NCBI GenBank assembly: GCA_945860375.1
Contig: CAMAQR010000114.1
Span: 1-6,656 of the forward strand
Source of the DNA: Pseudorhodobacter antarcticus
GTDB lineage: Bacteria > Pseudomonadota > Alphaproteobacteria > Rhodobacterales > Rhodobacteraceae
Direction: 5' to 3'
DNA: 6,656 nucleotides
In this document: one piece after another, positions 1-6,457 of the stretch
Numbering within the stretch: position 1 is the stretch's first letter
Layout of the letters: the number at the start of each line of letters is the position of its first letter
Program-made: the position numbers and the translations under genes
The notes under the pieces: generated by a model
Database searches by the model: none
Told to the model about the DNA's origin: nothing
Seen by the model: only the letters and a program-made list of their open reading frames with translations

Positions 1-1
1 G

Positions 2-955
2 GGGTTTGGACCGACCGCCTACACGCAGTCGGTCTGCCATATCGACCATGCCCTGCAGACCAAGGCCGCCGTGGACGCGCTGATCGCCAATCCGGGGCCA
101 GTGGTGATCGGCGCGGTACAGGGCGCGTCCTGTTTTGGACCCGCTTATGAGTTTGCCTTTATCCTCGACAAGGCGCTGCGCGATGCGCGGGTGCGCGACC
201 GGGTGCCGATGACATTTGTCACGTCGGAACCCTATATTGGGCATCTGGGGCTGGACGGCGTGGGCGACACCAAGGGAATGCTGGAAAGCGAGATGCGCCA
301 GCATCACATCAAGTGGATATGCAACGCGCGGCTGGACAAGGCGGAGCCTGGCAAGCTGCTGGTCTCTGAAATTGCGGCAGACGGGTCAGTTCAGCAGGCA
401 CACGAGATCCCTCAGGTGTTCACCATGATGCTGCCCGCCTTTCGCGGTGTAGAGGCGGTGCGCGGGATCGAAGGGCTGACCAATCCGCGCGGCTTCATCC
501 TGGCCGACAAGCATCAGCGGAACCCGGCCTTCCCCAACGTGTTTTCGGTCGGCGTCTGCGTCGCAATCGCTCCCCTGGGTAAGACCGCTGTGCCGGTGGG
601 GGTGCCGAAAACCGGTTTCATGATTGAATCCATGGTCACGGCCACGGTCCACAATATCGACCGGCTGATCAAAGGCGCGGCGGCGGACGCCGAGGCGACC
701 TGGAACGCGTTTTGTCTGGCAGACTTTGGTGATGGCGGCATCGCCTTTGTTGCACAACCCCAGATTCCGCCGCGAAATGTCAACTGGTCTTCCTCGGGCA
801 AATGGGTGCACGCAGCCAAGATCGCGTTTGAAAAGTACTTCCTGTTCAAGATACGTCGCGGGGTATCGGAGCCGTTCTACGAACGCTTTGCCATGCAGAC
901 GCTGGGGATCAGCAAGCTGAAGGCGGTAAAGGCCTCAAAGACGCCTGTTAGGTGA
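2..955 (+). CDS. sqr: Sulfide:quinone oxidoreductase, type I, C-terminal part (5' end outside window)
   Basis: A flavoprotein that oxidises sulfide to sulfane sulfur/polysulfide and passes the electrons to membrane quinone; it sits on the inner membrane. The frame is open from base 2, giving 317 residues to the TGA at 953-955. All three family cysteines are present: in SVCHIDHA (codon 35-37), GASCFGPAYEF (131-133) and NAFCLADFG (713-715). Their spacing (32 and 194 residues) equals that of Cys127, Cys159 and Cys353 of the Rhodobacter capsulatus enzyme as I remember it, so about 115 N-terminal residues, including the first FAD-binding GxGxxG, lie outside the window. Other family signatures are GHLGLDGVGD, PVGVPKTGFMIES and the aromatic, basic C-terminus GKWVHAAKIAFEKYFL, which in this family forms the membrane-anchoring and quinone-side end. 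An internal ATG at 71 gives a shorter frame, but it would cut off the first cysteine. Nothing suggests the gene is broken. Identification is by resemblance only; a flavocytochrome c subunit is unlikely given the cysteine spacing. Confidence 0.93.
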   Translation, partial: GFGPTAYTQSVCHIDHALQTKAAVDALIANPGPVVIGAVQGASCFGPAYEFAFILDKALRDARVRDRVPMTFVTSEPYIGHLGLDGVGDTKGMLESEMRQHHIKWICNARLDKAEPGKLLVSEIAADGSVQQAHEIPQVFTMMLPAFRGVEAVRGIEGLTNPRGFILADKHQRNPAFPNVFSVGVCVAIAPLGKTAVPVGVPKTGFMIESMVTATVHNIDRLIKGAAADAEATWNAFCLADFGDGGIAFVAQPQIPPRNVNWSSSGKWVHAAKIAFEKYFLFKIRRGVSEPFYERFAMQTLGISKLKAVKASKTPVR

Positions 956-1333
956 ACCGAGGGCCATCACGGCCGTGTGGCGGAGAACCGGATCGGCCGA
1001 TTTGATGGACTGTCCCGGCTGGTGCCAGCGGCGCGATGCCGGCGCGCTTCACGCCAGCATCAAGGGGTCCTGACTCTGCCCGACAACTTGCGCCTATTCA
1101 TGGTCCCCGATGACGGCCCGGACGGTTGCAGCACCAGGTTTGAAAACACGATCGGAGCAGAAAAAGCCCGCAACATCCATTTCGGCGGTGGCAGGACGAA
1201 GGAAAGCCTCCTCAAGTTCCGCACCCCGCGAGATGCCACGCTGGCCCTGCCGTGCCTGATCATTCCATCGCCGCGGGTCAACATGCGCGCAGAGGTATCC
1301 GACCTTCAATGCCGGGCTTTTTCTTTCTCCGAA

Positions 1334-1347
1334 TTGCGCAAAATCAA
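1334..1347. promoter_or_regulatory. Degenerate FNR/NnrR-type dyad upstream of the CPKC protein gene
   Basis: TTGCGcaaaATCAA matches 8 of 10 defined positions of the FNR consensus TTGAT-N4-ATCAA. The right half is perfect; the left half TTGCG resembles half-sites of the related regulator NnrR. Its centre is 64.5 bases before the ATG at 1405. With a class II site centred at -41.5 this would put transcription start near 1382 with a leader of about 23 bases. I see no good -10 hexamer near 1372, which lowers confidence. Confidence 0.4.
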
Positions 1348-1392
1348 TGTGCGGCTGTGGGTCCCCTGCCAATCTGTCCGCTCAACTCTATC

Positions 1393-1399
1393 AAGGAGG
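1393..1399 (+). promoter_or_regulatory. Strong ribosome binding site that fixes the start at 1405
   Basis: AAGGAGG lies 5 bases before ATG 1405-1407. It is an almost ideal Shine-Dalgarno sequence and decides against the longer in-frame start at 1252, whose extra 51 residues look unlike protein and would span the FNR-like dyad. Confidence 0.88.
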
Positions 1400-1404
1400 A
1401 TCGA

Positions 1405-1923
1405 ATGAAAACCAATGAAACCCCGTTCAACGATCAATCCGACAACACGACTGGTTGTTGCCCACGATTCAATGCCAAAGGCTGGGACGGACAGACACTG
1501 CATTTCAAGGACAAGCCCTTTGTCCGCGCCACAACGCATGCGGTGGCGCATCTGCCCATTGACATGGGCAAGGTGTTCTCGCGCGTGCTCGGCAAGATTG
1601 ACGCTGCCCATGCGGTCGACCCCGCGCATTCAATCTTGATGTCGCGCGACCTATCCGCCTTCAAGGGTGAGCATCTGTTCGCCGTCGATGCAGCCGTTCC
1701 CGACGAGGAAAACGTCAAACTGTCGGGCGAGTATCTGACAAAGGTCTTCGAGGGGCCTTATTCTAAGGTCGGACAGTGGCACGACGAGATGCAGGCGCTT
1801 GCCAAGACAAAAGGTCGGGCGGCAAATGCCGTCTGGTTTTACTATACGACCTGCCCGAAATGCGCCAAGGCCTATGGCAAGAACCCGGTTGTCGGGCTTG
1901 TCGAACTTGGCGCTGCCACGTAG
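1405..1923 (+). CDS. Conserved protein of unknown function with C-terminal CPKCAK motif
   Basis: 172 residues, starting at the ATG behind a strong ribosome site. I recognise the pattern rather than a function: G-E-Y-L-T-K-V-F-E-G-P-Y at 109-119 followed by F-Y-Y-T-T-C-P-K-C-A-K-A-Y-G-K-N-P-V-V at 145-163. Proteins with this ending occur in proteobacteria and are often labelled 'hydrolase' in databases without biochemical support that I know of. The EGPY segment recalls GyrI-like/SRPBCC effector-binding folds, which is a guess. There are four cysteines in two pairs: adjacent C18-C19 near the N-terminus and C150/C153 in CPKC. They could bind a metal ion or form a thiol-redox site. No signal peptide or membrane segment is seen, so it is probably cytoplasmic. 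It lies downstream of sqr on the same strand but about 450 bases away, with its own likely promoter and an FNR-like dyad, so low-oxygen control is plausible. It is certainly coding; its function is unknown. Confidence 0.88.
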   Translation: MKTNETPFNDQSDNTTGCCPRFNAKGWDGQTLHFKDKPFVRATTHAVAHLPIDMGKVFSRVLGKIDAAHAVDPAHSILMSRDLSAFKGEHLFAVDAAVPDEENVKLSGEYLTKVFEGPYSKVGQWHDEMQALAKTKGRAANAVWFYYTTCPKCAKAYGKNPVVGLVELGAAT

Positions 1924-2000
1924 CTCGGCCGTGGTCCATGTGACCTGGAAGTGGCACTTGCGCTTGTTTCCGTGTCGCGCGCCACATAGATCATGGCAAC

Positions 2001-2026
2001 AGCGCCTTACCTCGTTGCAAGGCGCT
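2001..2026. terminator. 8-bp hairpin between the CPKC gene and the EEP gene (possible weak terminator or leader structure)
   Basis: AGCGCCTT (2001-2008) and AAGGCGCT (2019-2026) are perfect inverted repeats around a 10-base loop. No T-run follows (next bases TGGTGTGG), so it is at best a factor-assisted terminator for the gene ending at 1923. The right arm contains the AAGG that would serve a start at GTG 2031, so the stem could also hide that ribosome site. If translation starts at GTG 2070 instead, the hairpin is simply in the leader. Confidence 0.4.
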
Positions 2027-2030
2027 TGGT

Positions 2031-2801
2031 GTGGGTGTCTTGCCCGTCGCCCGTAGGAATGCGCGTCCCGTGTACCAGACACCCGAATTCACCGTGGCCT
2101 CTTACAACATCCACAAGGCAGTGGGTGCCGACCGACGACGCGATCCTGCGCGCATAGGCGCGGTGATCGCCGAAATCGGCGCGGATATTCTGGCCTTGCA
2201 GGAAGCCGATATGCGGTTCGGCAATCGCGCCGGCCTGATGGATCTGGAGGCCTTGCGGCGCGATCTTGGTCTCATTCCGGTTCCAATCGAAGGCGTGGGC
2301 GAGGCACACGGCTTTCATGGCAACCTGCTGCTGGTCAGGAACACCCTGGTTGAAGTGGTTCACCACCTGCGCCTGCCGGGGTTTGAGCCGCGCGGCGCCC
2401 TGATGGCCGACTTACAGGTGGCCGGGCATCCATTGCGGGTCATATCCGCGCATCTGGGGTTGCTGCCACGTTCACGCACGCGCCAGACCCGCGCCTTGAT
2501 GGACAAGCTGGCGACCCTGGACGATCGGCCCGCCTTGCTGATGGGCGACCTGAACGAGTGGCGGCTGGACCAGGGCTCATCTCTGGGGCCGCTGGCAGAT
2601 CGTTTTGCCGGTCCCGCGATAGCCCAAAGCTATCCGGCACGCTATCCGCTTTTTGCCCTGGACCGGATGATGACATGCCCGCAGGGCGAGTTGACGGATC
2701 TTATGGCCCATGTAACGCCACTGTCGCGGATCGCGTCGGACCATTTGCCGATCAAGGCACGCCTTCGCCTGTCGCCCAATGCCGCCGTGTCGGCAAAATG
2801 A
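2031..2801 (+). CDS. Endonuclease/exonuclease/phosphatase (EEP) family protein, YbhP-like
   Basis: Up to 256 residues of the Mg-dependent DNase I-like phosphodiesterase fold. Numbered from GTG 2031, the family motifs appear in order: SYNIHK with N26, LALQEAD with metal-binding E58, HGN (96-98), SAHLGL with H141, MGDLNEW with D173 and N175, PLFALDR with D211, and SDHLPIK with D237-H238. All catalytic residues are present, so it should be active. The whole pattern is close to E. coli YbhP, whose gene sits directly before the cardiolipin synthase gene clsB; here too a PLD/Cls-type gene follows, overlapping by four bases. This suggests work on a phospholipid or another phosphodiester at the membrane rather than on nucleic acid, though the substrate is unproven. 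The start is uncertain: GTG 2031 has AAGG 8 bases upstream, whereas GTG 2070 (AGGAA 10 bases upstream) gives an N-terminus closer in length to YbhP. No signal peptide or membrane segment is visible. Confidence 0.88.
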   Translation: MGVLPVARRNARPVYQTPEFTVASYNIHKAVGADRRRDPARIGAVIAEIGADILALQEADMRFGNRAGLMDLEALRRDLGLIPVPIEGVGEAHGFHGNLLLVRNTLVEVVHHLRLPGFEPRGALMADLQVAGHPLRVISAHLGLLPRSRTRQTRALMDKLATLDDRPALLMGDLNEWRLDQGSSLGPLADRFAGPAIAQSYPARYPLFALDRMMTCPQGELTDLMAHVTPLSRIASDHLPIKARLRLSPNAAVSAK

Positions 2802-4360
2802 GCGTCGGACTGGCAAGCTTGGTCTGGGTGGCCTTGTTTGCAGCGTTGACGCTGGCGGCCTCTGCCTTTGCATACCGGTCTTGGCGGCGCTACGCCAAAC
2901 GCTCAAGGGGGACACCTGCTTGCGCTCTGGCGCGGTCCGGTCCACCAACCGCGCTTGATCAGCTGTTCGACAGCCGTGAGGCGGCGCATCCTAGCCAAAG
3001 CGGTCTTGCCGGTCTGCTTGAAAACGCTGACGCCTTTGCCGCGCGCGCCCTCTCGGCGCAGCAGGCCGGTCGCAGTCTCGACCTGATGTATTACTTGTGG
3101 GAAACCGACCTGACCGGTTGGCTCTTGTTGCGCGACATCCACGCGGCGGCAGAGCGGGGCGTGCGTGTGCGACTGCTTTTGGATGATGCCAATGTGCAGG
3201 GCTATGACTTGACGTTTCTGGCTTTGAACCAGCATCCCCTGATCGAGGTGCGGCTCTTCAATCCGATCCGCAACCGGGGCCATGTGCTGATGCGCTGGCT
3301 GGAGATTGCGCTTGGCATGTCGCGCTTTAACCGCCGATTGCATTGCAAGGCATGGATCGCGGATGGTCGGATGGCGATCATCGGCGGGCGCAACATCGGC
3401 GACACCTATTTCGGGGCCGCGCGCCGCGGACGGGCCGGGGCGCGGCAGCGAACTTCTCGGGACGCCGATCTGTTGGTCGTGGGCCCGCTGGTCCCCGAAA
3501 TCGAGACCTTGTTCGACGGCTATTGGAACATGGGGCTGGTATTGCCCATCCTTGCGCTCTGGCCCAAGTTCCACATCAGCCCCAGACGATTTCAAAGACA
3601 GCTTACGCAGCGGGCAAATGCAACCACCGCGCACCGGTTTCTGGCCAAGGCTTTGGCTGGCAGGGATACGGTGACGGTGCTGGCCGATGCTTTGCGCTGG
3701 ACCAAGACGGCCCGCGTCCTGGCCGATCCGCCAACCAAGGCTTACGGCCGGAAGGAACGCCCGTGGATGGCCGAGCAAGTGCATGCCCTGCTGAACCAAG
3801 CAAAACAGGAGGTGCAACTGATCACCCCTTACTTTGTGCCGGGAGCAGAGGGGCTGGAGGTTCTGAACGGTCTGCTCGGACGCGGGGTAAAGGTGTCTTT
3901 GCTGACCAATGCGCTGGCGGCCTCTGACAAAGTGTTCGTGCATGGTGCCTATCGGCGCTATCGCGGGCCATTGTTGTCGCGTGGCGCGCAGCTCTTTGAA
4001 TTCTCACCACCTGCACGCAATCGCCGGCAGCGTGACGTCCTGCATTCCAAGGTGTTCCTGATCGACCGGCAACAGGCAATCGTCGGATCGCTGAATTTCG
4101 ACATGCGCTCGGCCCATACCAATAGCGAAATCGGTGTCATCTTCGAAGAGCCTGATCTGGTGGCCGAACTATCTGCGGTCTTTGCGCGGGATACCGGTGC
4201 TGATGCGGCTTACGCCCTGTCGCTTGACGACCATTCGCTGTGTTGGGCTGTGGCACGGCGCGGCCTGCCAAAGAGGATGTGGGTCGAACCGGAAGCAAAC
4301 CTGCTTTGGCGCAGCATTTCGTGGCTGGTGGGGCGCCTGCCGATCCACGGCTGGCTATAG
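2798..4360 (+). CDS. Phospholipase D family protein, cardiolipin synthase (ClsC-like)
   Basis: 520 residues. Start chosen at the ATG in the ATGA overlap with the EEP stop; there is no Shine-Dalgarno sequence, so translation is probably coupled. The frame is open back to 2558, but that would overlap the EEP gene by over 240 bases and lose the N-terminal membrane start. Residues about 4-26 form a hydrophobic segment followed by basic RSWRRYAKRS, a signal anchor that keeps the enzyme on the inner membrane. Two HKD motifs are intact: HCKAWIAD (H182, K184, D189) followed by GGRNIGDTYFG, and HSKVFLID (H416, K418, D423) followed by GSLNFDMRS and NSE. ALNQHPLIEVRLFNP and the arginine-rich lead-in to the first motif recall ClsC (YmdC), which makes cardiolipin from phosphatidylglycerol plus phosphatidylethanolamine. 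Cardiolipin synthesis is thus likely; hydrolysis or another phosphatidyl transfer cannot be excluded. Unlike E. coli clsC, its partner gene is YbhP-like rather than ymdB. Confidence 0.9.
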   Translation: MSVGLASLVWVALFAALTLAASAFAYRSWRRYAKRSRGTPACALARSGPPTALDQLFDSREAAHPSQSGLAGLLENADAFAARALSAQQAGRSLDLMYYLWETDLTGWLLLRDIHAAAERGVRVRLLLDDANVQGYDLTFLALNQHPLIEVRLFNPIRNRGHVLMRWLEIALGMSRFNRRLHCKAWIADGRMAIIGGRNIGDTYFGAARRGRAGARQRTSRDADLLVVGPLVPEIETLFDGYWNMGLVLPILALWPKFHISPRRFQRQLTQRANATTAHRFLAKALAGRDTVTVLADALRWTKTARVLADPPTKAYGRKERPWMAEQVHALLNQAKQEVQLITPYFVPGAEGLEVLNGLLGRGVKVSLLTNALAASDKVFVHGAYRRYRGPLLSRGAQLFEFSPPARNRRQRDVLHSKVFLIDRQQAIVGSLNFDMRSAHTNSEIGVIFEEPDLVAELSAVFARDTGADAAYALSLDDHSLCWAVARRGLPKRMWVEPEANLLWRSISWLVGRLPIHGWL

Positions 4361-4381
4361 CACTTTTTCGGCGCTCGGCGG
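4361..4381. other. 21-base gap between convergent genes
   Basis: The stops of the PLD gene (4358-4360) and the beta-CASP gene (4384-4382) face each other. The gap has a short T-run (4364-4368) on the plus strand, and GCACT (4360-4364) can pair with AGTGC (4384-4388) across a 19-base loop. That is too weak to call a terminator, so transcripts from both sides may run into each other's 3' ends. Confidence 0.35.
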
Positions 4382-6001
4382 CTAGTGCCGCGCGGCGCGT
4401 TCAGGGTGCTGATCCGCGTCGTCTTCCAGCGCGCGCTGCAAACGCCGGATTAGCACGTCGCGCGCACGGTCATCCGCAGTGGCGGCCAGGGCATCATTGA
4501 TATCCAGGATCAGCCGCGATGCATCGTTGTGCCAATCCAGCCGGGCCAGTTCTTCCGGCGGCAGTCGGGGTTCCGTGGTGACGGACCGGCGCTTTACACC
4601 CGTGGGCGTCAGTTCGAATGTCTCGTCCAGAACCGGGCGGAACACATGGTCTGCCGCCACGATCCCGCCAAGGCGGCCTGCCAGCGCGTCTATTGCCTTC
4701 GGCTCGCCATGCACGAGAAAAAGACCCCGCCGCAGCGGCAGACGGGCGCGGATCCAGTCCACCAATTCGGTCGCATCGGCATGGCCCGAATACATGTCGA
4801 GGGACCGGATCTGCGCCCGCACGCAAAACTCCTCGCCCTGGATTCGCGCGGACCGGGCGCCGCTTTGCAGGATGCGCCCAAGCGTCCCCTCGGCCTGATA
4901 GCCGACCATCAGAACCGTCGCCTCATCGCGCCACAGCCAGTTCTTCAACCGGTGCCGGATGCGGCCAGCCTCGCACATGCCACTGGCTGCGATAACGATG
5001 TGAAACGCCTCCACGTCGTCCAGCGCCATGCTGTCTTCCTTGGTTTCAGTGAACATCAGATGGCGGGATTTCAGGCCAACCAACAGCGCGGCCCCCTCCT
5101 CCAGTTCATGGGCTTGATCGGCAAAGACACGCGTCGCCTTTTGGGCCAGCGGACTGTCGATGTAGATCGGTATTGGCGGCAGAGCGCCGTCCGCGATCAA
5201 ACGGCTGAGATCGCTGATCAGTTCCTGCGCGCGTTCCACCGCAAAGGACGGGATCAACAGCACGCCGCGCGGATGCATGGCCGCGCGTACTTCTTCGCCG
5301 AGCAGTTCGCGACGGCGGTCAGAGCTTGCCTCGTCGCGGTCACGGTCACCATAGGTCGCCTCGCAAACCAGATAGTCCACGTCGCTTGGCCCGGTCGGAT
5401 CGGGCTGCAAAAGTTTGTAGTTGGGCCCGATATCGGCAGAAAACAACAGCCGCATCGGGGCGTCGCCGGTTGCTATCTCGACCTCGACCGAGGCTGATCC
5501 CAAAAGGTGCCCGGCATTCCAGAACCGCGCACGCACATCCGGCAAGACATCAAACCAGGCATCATAAGGTTTCGGCCGGAACTGTCCGAGACAGGCCTTG
5601 GCATCCGCCATAGTATAGATTGGCGCGACCATGTGACGGTGACGATGCGCTGACCGGCGGTTCAGCTGTTCGACTTCGAACTCCTGGATATGCGCGCTGT
5701 CTGGCAACATCACGCCTGGAAGATCGGCAGTGGCCGATGTGGCATGGATGGGACCCGCAAAACCATCTCGGGTGAGCTTTGGCAGCAGCCCCGCGTGATC
5801 AATATGGGCATGGCTAAGGATCACGGCATTGATGGACTTGGGTTGAAAAGGAAAGGGGCGGTAGTTCAGCTCCTTTTCGGACTTTGATCCCTGAAAGAGC
5901 CCACAGTCGATCAGGATCTGACCCCGTTCCGTTTCCAGCTGAAAGCAAGACCCTGTCACGCTGCGCGCTGCGCCATGGAATGTCAGCTGAGGAAAGACCA
6001 C
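4382..6001 (-). CDS. Metallo-beta-lactamase fold beta-CASP nuclease (YSH1/CPSF-type RNase)
   Basis: 539 residues from GTG 6001-5999, with AAGGA 7 bases upstream, to TAG. Zinc-site motifs are intact: SHAHIDHAG (H64, H66, D68, H69), NAGHLLGS (H165) and FSADIG (D190). The beta-CASP domain follows: CEATYGDRD (E214, motif A), IPSFAVERAQE (250-260), IYIDSPLA, AASGMCEAGRI, MVGYQAEGTLGR, then SGHAD (H407, motif C) and LVHGEP (429-434) as the polypeptide returns to the MBL core. This order matches the bacterial enzyme TTHA0252 of Thermus thermophilus, an RNA-degrading beta-CASP protein, so a role in RNA processing or decay in the cytoplasm is likely; DNA as substrate is not excluded. It is about 100 residues longer than that protein, mainly through an acidic helical C-terminal tail (about 470-539) and a histidine-rich insert (HRHRH, 119-123). 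It lies 61 bases after the DUF4342 gene on the same strand, probably one transcript under the FNR box, and converges on the PLD gene with 21 bases between stops. Confidence 0.93.
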   Translation of the reverse strand: MVFPQLTFHGAARSVTGSCFQLETERGQILIDCGLFQGSKSEKELNYRPFPFQPKSINAVILSHAHIDHAGLLPKLTRDGFAGPIHATSATADLPGVMLPDSAHIQEFEVEQLNRRSAHRHRHMVAPIYTMADAKACLGQFRPKPYDAWFDVLPDVRARFWNAGHLLGSASVEVEIATGDAPMRLLFSADIGPNYKLLQPDPTGPSDVDYLVCEATYGDRDRDEASSDRRRELLGEEVRAAMHPRGVLLIPSFAVERAQELISDLSRLIADGALPPIPIYIDSPLAQKATRVFADQAHELEEGAALLVGLKSRHLMFTETKEDSMALDDVEAFHIVIAASGMCEAGRIRHRLKNWLWRDEATVLMVGYQAEGTLGRILQSGARSARIQGEEFCVRAQIRSLDMYSGHADATELVDWIRARLPLRRGLFLVHGEPKAIDALAGRLGGIVAADHVFRPVLDETFELTPTGVKRRSVTTEPRLPPEELARLDWHNDASRLILDINDALAATADDRARDVLIRRLQRALEDDADQHPERAARH

Positions 6002-6008
6002 AACGCGA

Positions 6009-6013
6009 TCCTT
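6009..6013 (-). promoter_or_regulatory. Ribosome binding site supporting the GTG start of the beta-CASP gene
   Basis: On the minus strand AAGGA stands 7 bases before GTG (6001-5999). No ATG lies nearby in frame, and the resulting N-terminus (TFHGAARSVTGSC) matches the usual first strand of the fold, so the rare start codon is well supported. Confidence 0.75.
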
Positions 6014-6062
6014 TCGTAATCCGTCGCTTCGGGCGCCAAGACCAGCACGCAGAGCGGCGCTG

Positions 6063-6398
6063 TCATGCCTTTTTGGCAGGCTCCGTGCCTCTGACGACCT
6101 CGACCTTCACCTCGGCCACGAACGCAGCCAAGGCGCCAAGGACGGCGAGCAAGGGGGCGGCTAGAATTACCGCACCGCCGGCGATTGTGCCGATTGTCAG
6201 GGGCATTTCAAGCATGATATCGCCGTCAGGTTCGATCACGCGGATGCGTTTCACCTGACCTTCAGCCGCCAACCGCTTGAGGCAAGCAACCAGCTCGTCG
6301 CCGCGGACATGGATTTGTTCCGTCCAGGTTGGCTTGTGCGAAGCATCCGCTTCAGCGGCAGGTTTTGGTGTCGATGTCTTGGTAGCTTTCTTCGCCAT
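6063..6398 (-). CDS. Small DUF4342 domain protein
   Basis: 111 residues from ATG 6398-6396, chosen for the GGAGGG 6 bases upstream; a longer frame to 6443 would add a 15-residue extension before that ribosome site. Residues 1-22 are a flexible Lys/Ala/Pro/Thr-rich tail. The domain follows: TWTEQIHVRGDELV (24-37), a basic helix and strand (LKRLAAEGQVKRIRVIEPDG), then a glycine- and alanine-rich hydrophobic stretch (about 67-95) and the closing strand VAEVKVEVVRG. This is the DUF4342 pattern; the family's function is unknown to me. The hydrophobic stretch is long enough to cross or rest on a membrane, but helix packing in a soluble fold is also possible. It is the first gene of an apparent two-gene transcript with the beta-CASP nuclease (61-base gap), with a near-consensus FNR box 66 bases upstream of the start. 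Together these suggest a small partner or regulator expressed under low oxygen; that role is inferred from position only. Confidence 0.88.
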   Translation of the reverse strand: MAKKATKTSTPKPAAEADASHKPTWTEQIHVRGDELVACLKRLAAEGQVKRIRVIEPDGDIMLEMPLTIGTIAGGAVILAAPLLAVLGALAAFVAEVKVEVVRGTEPAKKA

Positions 6399-6404
6399 GA
6401 TGAT

Positions 6405-6410
6405 CCCTCC
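6405..6410 (-). promoter_or_regulatory. Ribosome binding site for the DUF4342 gene
   Basis: GGAGGG on the minus strand, 6 bases before ATG 6398-6396. It fixes the start of the small protein and argues against the upstream in-frame start at 6443. Confidence 0.85.
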
Positions 6411-6457
6411 GGCAAATGTGTGTGACGACATGGGTAACAGCATCTGCTGGCGTCGAA

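Larger units (their letters stand above)
956..1404. other. Intergenic stretch with no convincing gene; short palindromes and an FNR-like dyad
   Basis: About 450 bases between sqr and the CPKC protein gene. Just after the sqr stop are two perfect 10-bp palindromes, CACGGCCGTG (968-977) and ATCGGCCGAT (992-1001), and a 5-bp stem GCTGG/CCAGC (1018-1029). None is followed by a T-run, so none is a clear rho-independent terminator. A plus-strand frame opens with GTG at 977 and runs 143 codons to a TGA at 1406-1408 that overlaps the next ATG. It has no good ribosome site, is arginine-rich in parts and matches no family I know, though its third codon positions are moderately GC-rich. Two minus-strand frames (1060-1284, 1094-1372) are equally unsupported. 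The region could be a decayed gene or plain leader DNA; its last 70 bases probably hold the promoter of the downstream gene. Confidence 0.5.

Noticed and set aside
968..1001. Rho-independent terminator after sqr formed by the two GC-rich 10-bp palindromes
   Set aside because: Each is a bare palindrome with no loop and neither is followed by a run of T.
1003..1016. Another FNR box starting at TTGAT after sqr
   Set aside because: Only the left half-site is present; the right half (TGTCC) does not match.
1252..1404. Longer N-terminus for the CPKC protein
   Set aside because: An ideal ribosome site sits 5 bases before ATG 1405, and the extra residues would span the FNR-like dyad and read like noncoding sequence.
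2558..2797. N-terminal extension of the PLD protein by 80 residues
   Set aside because: It would read the EEP gene in another frame, lacks protein-like sequence, and hides the natural membrane anchor that begins at ATG 2798.
2903..3943. 346-codon minus-strand open frame opposite the PLD gene
   Set aside because: It lies wholly opposite a protein with two intact HKD motifs, its translation matches no family, and long antisense frames are expected in GC-rich coding DNA.
4529..5497. 322-codon plus-strand open frame opposite the beta-CASP gene
   Set aside because: The minus-strand product has every expected motif of its family; the plus-strand translation is low-quality, rich in Arg, Gln and His, and has no recognisable domain.
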